Below, one piece after another: positions 26,701 to 39,197 of a DNA stretch of 64,000 bases. The stretch is from Mastacembelus armatus (Eukaryota; Chordata; Actinopteri; Synbranchiformes; Mastacembelidae), in the NCBI RefSeq assembly GCF_900324485.2, contig NC_046651.1:6373605-6437604 (forward strand), written 5' to 3'. The notes beneath the pieces were generated by a model. That model was not told the DNA's origin and did no database searches. It worked only from the letters and a program-made list of their open reading frames with translations. Made by a program: the position numbers and the translations under genes. Position 1 is the first letter of the stretch. Each line of letters opens with the position of its first letter.

Positions 26701-28530
26701 ACTCTAATAAGCATGTTAATATTAGTATTTAGCACAAAGTACCACAGTGCCTGATTACAGAGCAGCTAACATGGTTACAAAGCTCTAGTTTGGTTTTATT
26801 GCTGCACCCATCTTAAAGTTACAAAAATAACTATTGTTCTGTGTATTTCAGTGCCTGGAACAGTGCTTCCATGCAGAGGGAAACGGACTGTCTCTGAATA
26901 CACTCCATTCTGATGAGTACAAGGTGAGAAACTGCAGACCCAGCAGAGAAAGGATTTCAGTTCTTTTAGTGTCTGAATTCTTGTTGCTTCTCATCAGGAC
27001 CAAGGAGAAAAGTACAGCAGAGAACGCACACAACTTATAATAATAATAATATCTCTCCTGTCTGTCCAGGCTCTCAAAGCTCACCTGACTTTTAACTCCC
27101 TGAGCAGCCAGGAACTTGTCCAGAAGTTCTTTCAAAGAAAAACAAAAGAGCAGGTAAGACATGACGCCTGTTGTAAATCTGTAAACCTGTCCAGTCCGTT
27201 TGTTTCGAACTTTGTTTCTCCCTTGTGAATGACAGCACACATACAGTGGAGAGAAATATGGTGCAGTCACCCTCCTCACATCCTACAGGAGATCGGACCA
27301 AAGGCTCCGAGTTGAGGTGCTGAATGCAGTCAACCTCTTACCAATGGACTCCAATGGTAAGACCATTAGGACCCAAGGCTATGTAGACACGGTAGATAAC
27401 GAAATGGAATTTGTGAATTTTCCTGATGCCCCAGTGCTTTGATGCTCTTACCAGGTTTGAGTGATCCATTTGTGCAGCTGTGTCTGGAGCCAAACCACAT
27501 CTTTCCTGAGGTAGAACTACGCTGCACTCAGATCAAGAGCTGTGACCTCAATCCCCTTTTTGATGAGGCCTTTGAATTGTAAGTTGTTTTAGATTTTACA
27601 GTATTTAACAGTATTTAACAGGCCGCTGAGATTTCACTCTCACCTGTGAACCTGTAGTTTTCTGAAGATGTTTCAACTTCTTTTCGTATTCTAGTCTGGT
27701 TTCCCTGGATCAGTGTCAGTCTGAAGGAGCCTGCCTGGTGATTACGGTTCTGGACCATGACACCTTGAAGACAGATGACTTTGAAGGAGAGGCCTTCCTG
27801 TCCCTCAAGGACATACCAGGAATTAGTGGAGGGAAGGAAGGAGAGGGACTCAGCTCACAGCTGGACATCACCCCTGCTCAGATACGATTGCCTCTGATGC
27901 ATCCAAAACCTAATGGTATGATCTGTTCAATGTTTTTAGACCATCCATCCATTTTCTGTCGCTTTATCAGGGGCCAGGTCACAGGGGCAGTGGTCTAAGC
28001 AGAGATGCCCAGACTTCCTTCTCCCTGGACACTTCTTCCAGCTCCCTCCAGGGTTTAGACCAGTGAAGCATATTTTTAACTTTTATTTTAAAACAGGCTT
28101 GGCCAGATTAACCTGTCAGAAGGCAGTCGAACAAAAATCACTTGCTCTTAATATGATTTAACGTGGATTAAATGTGAAACACACACTTAAGACAAGTTTA
28201 AGCAATAAAACAGAATCTGTCCAAAGCCGCACTAATCAATATTTAAAAATTAACTGTAGATCAAAGTGCTAAATTGCCTACAGGTTCCTTCAGCTCTCAT
28301 GTTTTAGCACCTTTCAGACCTTTTATAATGATTTGCTTGCACTCACCAACAACATGCTGAGTGAACTGTGGAAATGTACATCCAGCTTAGCTGATTCAAA
28401 TATGTTTTGTGTACATTTTCCAGAGGACAGCATTTTGAGGCTACTGGAGTCCAGAAAAGGTGAGCGGGAGGCTCAGGCCTTCGTGAAGAAACGAAGACAG
28501 AGAGAGAAACAGTCCCAGGAAGGAATTTAA
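17727..28530 (+). CDS. unc13d: Munc13-4 (UNC13D), 34 exons
   Basis: Priming factor for cytotoxic and other secretory granules, acting with Rab27a and SNAREs at the plasma membrane. Exons: 17727-17786, 18669-18695, 19041-19097, 19211-19267, 19342-19452, 19547-19606, 19816-19882, 20822-21002, 21093-21137, 21229-21300, 21385-21454, 21547-21651, 21912-22004, 22116-22216, 22763-22880, 23362-23483, 23577-23667, 23744-23800, 23927-24024, 24148-24199, 24284-24414, 25063-25180, 25272-25424, 25539-25634, 25725-25931, 26034-26108, 26187-26266, 26380-26494, 26852-26923, 27070-27153, 27236-27356, 27455-27578, 27695-27915, 28424-28530. They join to 1,115 residues (human 1,090). C2A is at about 130-300 ([28 protein letters not shown]). 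The MUN/MHD region follows ([37 protein letters not shown]). C2B is at about 930-1085, with aspartates in MDSNGLSDPF and [16 protein letters not shown]. Exon 26 has a weak AAG acceptor and is the least sure. Confidence 0.96.
23245..23295. repeat. 51-base segment shared with 5366-5416
   Basis: In unc13d intron 15. Near-identical to the mrpl38 intron segment, and in the same orientation. Confidence 0.6.
27941..28053 (-). mobile_element. LINE 3'-end fragment
   Basis: Begins CCATCCATCCATTTTCTGTC and continues with GGGGCCAGGTCACAGGGGCA, CCCAGACTTCCTTCTCCCTG and GACACTTCTTCCAGCTC. These match the first ~115 bases of the 2339-3688 LINE. It is a second, strongly truncated copy in the last unc13d intron, antisense to unc13d. 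Confidence 0.8.
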
Positions 28531-28534
28531 CCAG

Positions 28535-28540
28535 AATAAA
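28535..28540 (+). promoter_or_regulatory. Possible unc13d polyadenylation signal
   Basis: AATAAA 4 bases after the stop codon. This is unusually close, so a more distal signal (for example near 29193) may be the main one. Confidence 0.35.
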
Positions 28541-30272
28541 CAGAAAGACACAGATACTTCCTCCAAAAATATACAATTTGTTTTAATGATCTGTACCAAA
28601 AAACAAAGAAAAATCCACTCAGAAGGAAACACTGGTGTTGGATGAGTTGCATGTGGACATTATGCTGAGCATGGATTTAACCAAAGACCATCACAGTGAT
28701 CATGAATATGTTTACACCTGCATCTCACCGTTACATATCTGCTTCCTGATGCTTCATCTAATCAGTGCAAGAGATAAGTATGACATCACTTAACTATGTG
28801 TGTATATATATATATAATATATATATATTAGACTACATTTGACACACTGTGAAATGTCAAAGTTTACTACAAATGTAAAAATTCAGACAGAATCCTGTCG
28901 CACATTGATCTTTAGCATAGCAAAAGGGCCGATTTTAACAAAACATGAATGGTGTTTGAGTAAAAATTAAAAATGTCATTTTAAAGACTAATTAAACTGA
29001 CTTACATTTGCCTTGATTGTGTTAAAATGCTTTCCTCTTCCAGTTTTTGTAGAACATTAGAGAAAACCTGAGTTTTAAAATAGGCCATCTGTTGAAAATT
29101 TTAAACAAAAACTACAAAATGTTTAAATATTTAATTCTGTTATGCTATGGTAATGAATAATTTTTAATTTACTTCCCTTAAAAAAAAAAAGAAGAATAAA
29201 TTCAATATCATCTAGAAAAGCACTAACAAAGGACTGGTACGATGGCCCCCTTTTGGCTATAGCAATAGAAAATTAAAGTCTGGATGTGACTAAATATGCC
29301 CTTTAACTGTTTTCTATCAGATCTGTTGATTTTATTAAGATGGCTCATCACCCTGATAAATAGAAATAAAACTCTTCCAGATCTGCCATGTTGTTCATCC
29401 ATTTTGACAGTTCTGAGTTCTTCGCTGTCACCTGATACAACTGAATAAGGCTCTTTCCAGAAAGACACAATTAACAACACAATTCCTCATGATACTCCAA
29501 ACTGGTTGAAGAATGACCCAGATTGACTACACAGCAGTCAGGAAGACCACTGTAGTTTTACAGGGTTAACTTCTGGTGTTGCATATGCATCACATTCATA
29601 AATACATTCATAAATACATTTACATATGTAGTTAGTTGGTCTATTTTAGTAATTGTTCTGACTTTTGGAAAGAGACTTCTACTGTTGTGACTTCTATATG
29701 AAATGTTCGGGCCTTTGAGTGCAAAAAAAAGAAAGCCAAAAACAAATACCATTGACCTTTGTTGCATTAAGGCGATAGCGAAGATCTTTAAACCTTAATG
29801 GACAGACAGCACTCAATCATATGTAATTTTTGGGTGAGCTTATGCTTTAAATACATCAAGGTATGATTTAGAACTATGTGTGTATATGTTACTATATGTT
29901 AGGGTTAGCAAAGACACAACAGTAGGTCTTTTAAAATATTTTCACAAATCAATAACATGAGTAAAGAACAGTGTTGTTGGTCAAGAGCAATAACTAGTAA
30001 AATGTACTGGTATTCCATGGGTAACAATGGAAAGATGAATAATCATAAATTTCATACAACAGCTTTCACTTAGTGACCAGTGCTCAGTAAGTTGGTCATT
30101 TATCAGTAAACATTGCCTTAAAAATACAAAACCAGATCAGTGCTTGTGTTGTTACCACGTTATCAAAACGGCCTTGACGTGATTTTGAATGGCAGTTAAG
30201 AACCAAGGCTGGTATCTGTGGAATCAGAACTGACTGGTCTGGAATCTGTGGTGGTCCTACTGGGCTGTGAGG
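28541..30272. other. unc13d/unk convergent 3' region
   Basis: AT-rich 3' UTR and spacer. It contains a TA dinucleotide tract (about 28803-28829) and a minus-strand AATAAA at 29331-29336 that could end unk, giving a 3' UTR of about 0.9 kb. No domain-bearing frame is seen. Confidence 0.5.
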
Positions 30273-33200
30273 TCAAGAAAGCTGATGCTCTAAGGTTTGT
30301 TCAGGGCAGAGCGGGCACTCTGTAGATGTGGAACAGCTCTCACACTGTAGCCCGTGGCCACAGGGAAGCGACACTGAGCCCTGCTCTCCACACGTTACAC
30401 AACACTGCCTCTGCTTCCTGTACACCACCTGGGTAAACACACAGGAAAATGGTTAGTCCTCTTACAGTGAAGGATCCCGAGTGATCCAGAGGTAGACTCA
30501 TTATTGGGGTCAACAAAAGGAATAATAAAAATCTGCAAGGAACAAGTGACAAAGAAGGAAAAATAAACTTATCTCTTCTTAGTGTATGACACCTATAACT
30601 ACAGAACTGTATTTGGTAGAAGATGAATAATTCCTTCCTTTAAATCTGGTCATATTTTTTATTTTGTAACAAGCTTGTGTTATTCCTTTGATTCAGTGGT
30701 TTACGATTCATAAAATCGTTATGAATACTACTACTGCCTACTACAGAACATTCATTACCTACTGTGCCAGTGTTGACATGAACAAACAGATTATTGCATT
30801 CACCCGAACACACCACACACAATGCCAGTCTAGACTGACTGAGGTGCACTTATGCCCATGTGTGCAGTCCTACCTGTTCCACAGCATGTAAGCAACTACA
30901 GAGCTGAGCCTGCAAACTGAGGACTGACTCCAGGGGCAATCTGTGTATTAACTGGAGTTGGTGCAGCGCTAGATGGGGGTTGTCTCCGCTCCTTAAGCTC
31001 TCCAGTGCCTCCTGCAGGACAGTGGCCTGTCTCTGCGCCTCCTCCTCAGCCTGCCTGGCTCGCTCTGCTTCCATGGCTAATCGTGCTGCATGGGCACGTG
31101 ACTCCTCTGTATCTGCCTTCAGTGCACCCCACGACTACAAGAGAAGAGTAGGCAGAAACATTATTTTATGCACAACCACGGGTATGAGTACACTCACAAG
31201 TACGTAAGTTTTGACACTTCTCCATTTGTGATATGGCATCTACATGTAACGTGAGATGCTTGGTTATCCATATCTCTGTATTATCATAACACAACATTCA
31301 GGTTTCAGATCTTCTGTATGCAGCTGTAATCACATTATGTAATTACTATATTCTTTCTCAAGAAGAATGTTTAGAAACCTGGATAAGGTGTTTACGTGCC
31401 ACAGTGTTCCGGTATCAAGTAACAACGACATTTCTCACATGGACATGACCTTGTCCAGGTTTCTAAAACCAGGATAAAGTTCTTATATTTACATAACCAG
31501 GATTCTCCAAAAATATCATCATAACTAGGATTCTAATAAATGCACTCCCTGTCACAGACATGCATGCACACATGCCCCACTACCTACCTACCTGAGCTGT
31601 GTGTCTCCAACTGTGACTCCACTGTTTCAGTGTCCTGTGAGCTTCCTCCAGCTCCTGTTTGAGCCTGGTAGTCTCTGCACAGGGGCCAGAGGGCAACAGG
31701 GTGGGGGGTGTACCAGGTGAACCCTGGGCTGATGGGAAGTGCTCCCAGATGTTAGTGCTCATACCATTCAGACCTGCAAAGAAAAGAAGAAATGTTCTTA
31801 ATTTCTTATCACCCTGCACTACATTAATCAATGTCTCAAAACACATCACAAACCTAAAGAGCTATGAGTAGGCCCCAGGAAGGTGCTCTCCGACTGGCCA
31901 GGTTGTGACAGGTGTGTAGAAAAGAATGGTGATGCGTGTGGCCTGATTGGAGGAGATGGTGAAGGGGAGCTGAAAGGAGCAGAGCTGCTAAAAGATCCTG
32001 GGATGTTGACTGGGGCAGAACTCTGAAGCTGGCTACCTCCTTTTAGGACAAACAGACTTAGCATTATGAACGTTGTATGATTATGCATGCAGGCATACTG
32101 CTAGATGGTTCATACTGTATATGTTCATATATAAATTGCAAGTATTTTTGAAATACCTAGCATAACTCCCACACTAGGCAGACCAGAGCTGCTGTCCAAG
32201 CTCCTCTCCAACGCCGACACACCAAAATCATTCAGATCAAGATCATCTAGGGCTGACTCTGTAATACAAATAACACCAGTCATTTTCTTTTCTATCGTCA
32301 CTACTTCAGGTGAAGATTCACAATTTTGTACATCCTCACTCACCTACGACAGATTCCACAGTCTCACTGGTGGGGTAAAAGGGCAGGGCATTAGCATTCA
32401 TGCCTGAGGAGATGCCAGATCCCAGGGGTCCGAGAGGGGCAGGGCTGGGTGGGGTGGCAGCCAGACTGGAGGGGATGCTCGAGGACAGACTTAAAGGGCT
32501 GCCCACTGGCAAAAACACCAGTAAGTCCTTAAAGAGAAGAAATGTGGTCTTAGAAAGCAATAGGTGTAACTTCAGGAGGTATTGCAGCAAGATTACACCA
32601 TTGACAAAAATGATGTGGATCACCTGAAATGGTGAAGAATTTTAGATTACACACAAGAATTAAAAAAAAAAAACAGAACCACCTTGAGGTTGACGTTAGA
32701 AATGTACCTGTTTGCTTTGTGTTGATGCCAATTCTCTATGCCGCTGCTCTAGAGCAAAATTCCTTTGTTTGGCCTGAAAACACAAACCATAAGAAAGATG
32801 GCATAAAAAAACACATTCAGAACATGCTTTTGTCTTTCATTATTTAGTATCATGTAATGCATGTGCTCCCCTTTTTCCATTATCTGTCCTTCTCACCTGA
32901 TCCTCCCTCTCAAATCCAGGTGCCCTGCCATACCCTCCTTCTCCTGCCCATGGAGAAGGAAGTTCGGCTCCACCACTCACATCCTCACACAAGGATAGAA
33001 CGCTACCCAGCAGCCCCTGCTCTGCTACACATGACGCTGCAGACAGGGAGAAGGGGTCTGAAACAGTACCAGGCCCCGGGATGTGTCTACTGGGACTTGA
33101 AGAGGTCTCCTGGACAGGAAGAGGGTCTGGAGGTCTGATAGGTGGAGGGGAGGTCGGGGTGGGGAACGATGGTTCCTCAGGTACAAAGGGCTCTGGACAA

Positions 33201-36200
33201 CATAAAAAAGTACAATATTACACACTAAATCCCTGTTACTGAGTAGTGCTCATAGATATATTGTGGGGACTTACTTTCGACATGAGCAAAGGCACAGAAG
33301 GGCCCTCTAGGACAGCTGCCAGACTGCTGCATGTCATGACACTTGGTGGATTTATAGATCTGGGTCGAAATAACAAACACATTCATATTCATCTCGTGAT
33401 TTCTGGACTAGATTCAGTGAGAAGTGAAGTTTTGAAACAGACAAACCTCAGGGTGGAACTGCTGTTCAGTTCTTGTGTGACAATACTGACATCCCTCTGT
33501 TGCCTCACACTTACTGGGGTCTCCCCACTCCTCACTCTGTTTAACAGCTGGACATGGCAACGCTCTGCGGCAGCAAGAACAAATCACAGTTTTCTTAAAA
33601 CATAAGCACCAAAATAAAACAATATCTAGATCTTTAAATCTGCTCTTTTTACATAATGTAATATATATACAGGCACCTGTATTTGTGCTTGTGCGGGCTG
33701 CGCCTTCTGTCTTTGCTGTTATGATAATACGGACAGGCATAACCTTGACGGCAAAGGCGAGGTGGTTTCTTACAGAGCTCAGTCTTGTAGTGGGACAGCA
33801 CATAGTTGTTATCTAAAGTGTTAGAGCAGACACAATACGACTGGACCAGGAATAGGGAGGTTGGGGGAATTCTCATTCCCATTTGAAATATAGTGGGCGA
33901 AATTAGCCATTGTTGATTTACCTTGCCAGCGTGGTTCCTCACTCAGGATCTTCTCTATGAGGGCGGTACTTGCTGCCTGTCCTGACTGCCCATCTCCTCC
34001 ACCTCCCTCGGAGGCCCCTGAGCCTCCCTGAGACTCCATCACCTGCACTTCTCTGTAAAATCCCCAGTGTAAAAAGTCTACATAAATGATGAAAGCACAT
34101 ATACAGAAGCTCATATGAAGTCAAGTTGTTCTCGGCACCTGATGTCATAAACAGGGCTGCGCAGGTCATGTGATCCGTGGGCAAAGGCACAATGGGAGCC
34201 GTTTTTGCTGCAATGGCCTTTTGCATCAGTTTCATGAATACATGACCCTGTCTTATAGTAGCGAAGGTGGTATCTGCGCTCTGTGTCACCAGCTGTCCGA
34301 TGGAGAAACTGGCATCTGGAATAGCAGAAAATTCACAGTCAGAACACAGAAATGAACATAAAGACATGCAGGTCATTTAGGGCAAGTGGTGCACAGGACA
34401 TACTGCATTCTAGAGTTGCGACAAATTATTATTTTCATTATGGATTAACCGGTTATGTGTTTTATACATATACTGACAGAGAGTCTCAAAACTACCAATC
34501 ACAATATTTCAGAGAATATTATATTAATAGAAACGTGTGTATGGACTTCATTCTGAGTAAGGTTCCTATTAATAAATTATAAAGCTGCTGTCAATATAAA
34601 GTCAACAAAGATAAGTGTAAATACAAATTATACAGGTTAAATAATATCTGGAATTTACAATACAACAGTTTTGTATACTATCAGGTTGCAGCAATACTAT
34701 GACATAAAGAATAAAAAGAATCATGCAGAAAACACTGTAAATCTGTGACACACTGTTTTGCAGACTAACACTAGTCATATATAAGATTTAGTAAAGACAC
34801 CTACAAGTCACAACATTATCAGACATAACACTAATTTACAACTGTATTTTTAACATTTCTAAAATATTGTAGTATATCTATTTGAATATTTATTCAAAGT
34901 ACTACTACTTAAAGCAAAAGGTCTGTGCCATTCTAGCAAATAACCACACTGGGAAAAAGAACAGAACAGGAACAGTCTGAATAGTTCACCTAGCATGTCA
35001 GAAACAGGTTCATTAACATACATTAAGGACATGCCAGATTAAACCTGCACCAACTTGCATTCTTCACATTTACATTCTCTTTCTCTGTGCACATCACATA
35101 GGGGCCATCATAAAGGTCATAACGGCTCAGTGGAAAAGACACCACAGAGTGGGAGGATGACTGTGTTTATATGCTAATGCACACTGTGAAGATTATGCAC
35201 AAGACACTATTGTTCCAAAGTGTTGTGGACAGGGTGTATCCTCAATCACCATTTAACTGACTTTTACCAAACTGAAAAAGTCCATTGTCATGCAATGCCC
35301 GACACATTCTGGTGATTCACTGGAGCAATTTGGGATTTCAATCTTAAATGCCTACAAGAGATTAAGATGGACGCTTTGGATGCTTTGGATATCAGCAAGA
35401 TTCAATCACTTAAAGTGGCTTTTGCAAAACCTCATACACCTGATGTCTGTGGAGTTTCTAAGAAAATGTGAAGTAATTATTTCTACTGCAATTTACTTGC
35501 ACAACATATGCAGTATAGGAAGTGAAACCTGCTTCCTTTGGAGGACCATCATTTTAACCTTCTTGGATACAGACACCTCCCCCTTTATAGAGGTCTGTCA
35601 CTGCTTCTCATTAAATCCATAGGTCTACTGAGGGGCTCATGGTATTAACCATGATGTGAAATAGTCTTGCTCAGCACTAAGGTTTCTGTTGCACTTACTC
35701 ATCTCCATCGGGGCAGGTGCCAGTCCCCTCATCATATTTGGTACAGTAAACATCTGGGCTGTAGTTGAACGTCCCATCCCGTCTGCGGATGGGCCTGCGG
35801 CGCCGCTGGTTCAGAAAGTGCCAGTAGAAACAAGAGAAAGGTCTGTGTTGTGTACATTTATGCTGTACAAACAGGGGGCACTGCTCAGTTCTGAACTCCT
35901 TCAAATATCTGAGAAAAAGGAAAGAAACAACAAAGTCAAATGTATTTCAAGACAGTATTATTGTCTCTCACAAAACATTTATAGCACTTACAGTGTATTC
36001 AAATTTATTTACAAAACATTGTGTATTATATTAATTCTAGCCGTTTCTCTCATACAATATGCCACTGGGATAAACTTCGTATCCAAAATGTTGATGTATA
36101 CTTTATCTAAACTAACAAAATGCATTTGCAGTATTAGTACATATTCAAAATTTGCTGTACTGTGCCATAAAGCTTTTGAAATAACGTTAGGACTATTGTT

Positions 36201-36544
36201 AGTGAGTAACCTTAGGCCTCTTTATCGAGACGTGCAGTCCAGTTAACAAGCACATTATCGCTGAGCAGGCTTAGTTCAATGCTTTCAAAAAAAGTCCCAT
36301 TTTACACATACACGGTGTAGCTGTGGTGTGGTATATGCGAATACACGTGAGATTGTGTACACCTAGCTAGCTAATCCAGCTAACAAGCTACGTACGTGTA
36401 ATGTTGAGGTTTCTCGGGCTGTACGTTCAACACGGTTGCGGGAGATGTCGAGCCCCCAGCGGGCGAAGATGAAGAGGACGAAGAAGGTCCTCCAGCTATC
36501 GTCGCTGCTGAAGACGAAGGGGGCTGTGATTGTGTTTTAGACAT
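30273..36544 (-). CDS. unk: RING finger protein unkempt homolog, 15 exons
   Basis: Sequence-specific RNA-binding protein that controls translation, chiefly of neuronal morphology genes, in the cytoplasm. Exons in transcript order: 36396-36544, 35699-35908, 34139-34315, 33922-34052, 33677-33812, 33447-33564, 33275-33359, 32897-33192, 32708-32773, 32344-32527, 32157-32258, 31854-32039, 31592-31773, 30874-31134, 30273-30428. They join to 812 residues; human UNK has 810. The N-terminus is Ser-rich, then QPEKPQHYTYLKEFRTEQCP. CCCH fingers run through about 70-340 (CPLFVQHKCTQHRPFSC, CIHETDAKGHCSKNGSHC, CKKPPRLCRQGYACPYYH, CPRGPFCAFAHVE). A long Ser/Pro linker follows (GMNANALPFYPTSETVESVV, SALDDLDLNDFGVSALE), then a coiled coil (ARQAEEEAQRQATVLQEALE) and a C-terminal RING (CCVTCGEQGSVSLPCGHGL, CPLCPEQ). 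UNKL is the paralogue; gene order favours unk. Confidence 0.97.
31371..31466. repeat. Inverted repeat, 19-base arms
   Basis: TTAGAAACCTGGATAAGGT (31371-31389) is the reverse complement, with one mismatch, of 31448-31466, with a 58-base loop. It lies in an unk intron. It may be a MITE relic; further CCAGGATT words to the right (to about 31530) may belong to it. Confidence 0.55.
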
Positions 36545-36980
36545 TTTCCAGTTGAAAGCCTAACAACTTTGTTTTTAGCTTACTGGCTAGCTATTCTTAT
36601 TAGCTTCGAAATCCGCATCCTACAACGATGTGAGCTTGCGCAAGGTAGGAGGAAGTAGTAACTACAGACAACAGGGAACTATGGGACCTGAAGTCCAGTT
36701 GAAACAACTACAAAGTTCGTCGAGATTGTGAAAATCACGAAACACTTACGCTCAAATACTATGATGTTTCCTTATAAAGCTGTATGACATTTTGTCTGCA
36801 TATAACTGAAACGAGAAAATAATGAGCAATTGAGTTAACTTCATGTTTTTTTTTTTACTGCTGCACCTCATTGGCTGTAATAGATGTCAATTTCGGGGAG
36901 TTAACCAATGAGCGGGCCGTAGCTCACAAGCATGACGTCACGGAAAAGTATTAATACTCGGCTTTAACCCGAGCAGGCTC
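36545..36980. promoter_or_regulatory. Divergent unk/H3.3 promoter
   Basis: Holds an inverted CCAAT box (36870-36874), a direct CCAAT box (36905-36909) and a palindromic CRE, TGACGTCA (36933-36940), shortly before the likely H3.3 transcription start. CCAAT and CRE/TRE-type elements are known for vertebrate H3.3B promoters. The unk start codon lies about 390 bases to the left of the CRE. Confidence 0.65.
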
Positions 36981-37066
36981 GTAGTAAAAAGCGTTGCCGT
37001 TGCGGCGGAAGATACCGACAACTTGTCATCGACGGTGATTAGTTCATCTCAGCGAACGTCTTAAAG
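36981..37066 (+). other. H3.3 noncoding first exon
   Basis: The start is estimated. The exon ends at the donor AAAG|GTAAAT (intron from 37067). The 5' UTR resumes at 37820 after ATTTTAG, ten bases before the start codon, matching the H3F3A/B gene plan. Confidence 0.55.
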
Positions 37067-37799
37067 GTAAATATAATCGATTTGCTGTGTGGATATATAA
37101 GTTTTTGGATGAGTTCGTAGTCGGTATAGTGAGATGCGATTACGTTTCTCTGTAGTTACAGGCATTGTTTATGAACCAGGCTAACATGTCGACCTGCTAA
37201 CATTAGCATTAGCTAAAAATAGAACAATGGGATTCCTCCTAGTGAATGTGTTTGTCTAAACGTAATGGTTAGTTTGGGGAAGTGAAACTACATTTCATCA
37301 GTCAGCCCAAGATTTAACCGTCGATGTTGACTAGTTTTTTTTTAAATGTGAAAATAGCCTTGGCTGGGTTTATTAACGCTATGTGTCATGGCTAAGCCGA
37401 GTCGAGGCAATGTCGTCTGGGCGTGAAACGAGAGTCTGAAAATGGCGAAGTAGAAGCAAACGGCTGTCTGGGTTGGTAACAACGTGTTGTTTCGGTGTGG
37501 TTTCTGTGGGTTTCTTGACATTAATATAACTCGTTAAATAATTTTACTGACCCAATTGCTCTATCGGAGCAAAGTTGTATTCATGTTACTTTTTGTAGTT
37601 GTGGATCTTATTGTCGATCTTACTAGCGTTTATAGCTCCTACCGACGTCATTTGACGCCTCCCCGTCGCTACAAGCGGGGGAGGGGATTTGTGTTGGTTG
37701 TGTGCTGGGCCATTTACGACCTGTGTTGCTTGACGAGCTTAATGGCGGAGCAGTTTGGTTAAACATTAAGGACTGAAATTGGTACTATTTTTGAAGTAA

Positions 37800-38417
<618 letters not shown>

Positions 38418-38980
38418 GCAGCTCTTGGCAGCATTGTCCAGACAAATTATCCTATTTATCGTTCTTAACCATTTTTGTGAACATTTTTATTTTTGGGCTA
38501 TTTTTAATAAGTTTTCTTTTGATTTTGTATTGTATTTTAGATTGAGACGATACATCAACCATTCCACGAGCATGAGTACACTTACTGGGTAGTTGAAGTG
38601 TAGTGCGGTGGGAATGTCTACTTATTACATTATGGGTCATTAATACATGTAACCTATTACACCAACCCTCAAGTCCTGTATGAGTGTTAGGCTCCTTCTG
38701 GGGATGAAGTTGTCTTTGAAGTTGCTGTGAGAATGAATTCATCACTTCGTCCACAGGGTCCACGGTTTCTTCATCCATTTACCGATTACAAAATGCCAGC
38801 ATGCCTTGCTCAGCAGGTGCCACTTCAGTGACTCAGATGTTGGCTTACCACATCTGATGCTCATCACAAGTGACGGAGCTTGGCAGATCCTCTATTTTCT
38901 GGACTGCTTTTTACATGTTTTCCAACATAAAATCTTGGCAGCTACATTTAATACTATTTATGAAAATGTCACGTCTTTCT

Positions 38981-38986
38981 ATTAAA
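38981..38986 (+). promoter_or_regulatory. H3.3 polyadenylation signal
   Basis: ATTAAA about 565 bases after the stop. It defines a 3' UTR of roughly 0.6 kb. Confidence 0.5.
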
Positions 38987-39064
38987 GGTCTTTATGAGTA
39001 GAAAGCCTTTTGTACTGTAGTAATTGAATATTTAATTTCAGACGGTGTGCATGGTCTTAATATA

Positions 39065-39070
39065 TTTATT
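39065..39070 (-). promoter_or_regulatory. Polyadenylation signal of the RUN-PDZ-PTB gene
   Basis: Minus-strand AATAAA about 130 bases after the stop at 39198. It is about 80 bases from the opposing H3.3 signal, so the two genes end almost touching. Confidence 0.5.
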
Positions 39071-39197
39071 TACAACACATGAAACAATGACAGTGATTTG
39101 TCATACAAACCACTCTGTATGCTTGAAACCGGTAGCTGTAAAGGAAACACATCTCTTAAAAATATAGAATGAAACATGTCATATAAGCTCATAACTT

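Noticed and set aside
37556-37762. 68-residue plus-strand frame before H3.3
   Set aside because: Lies wholly in the H3.3 5' UTR intron, has no recognisable motif and no paired splice sites.
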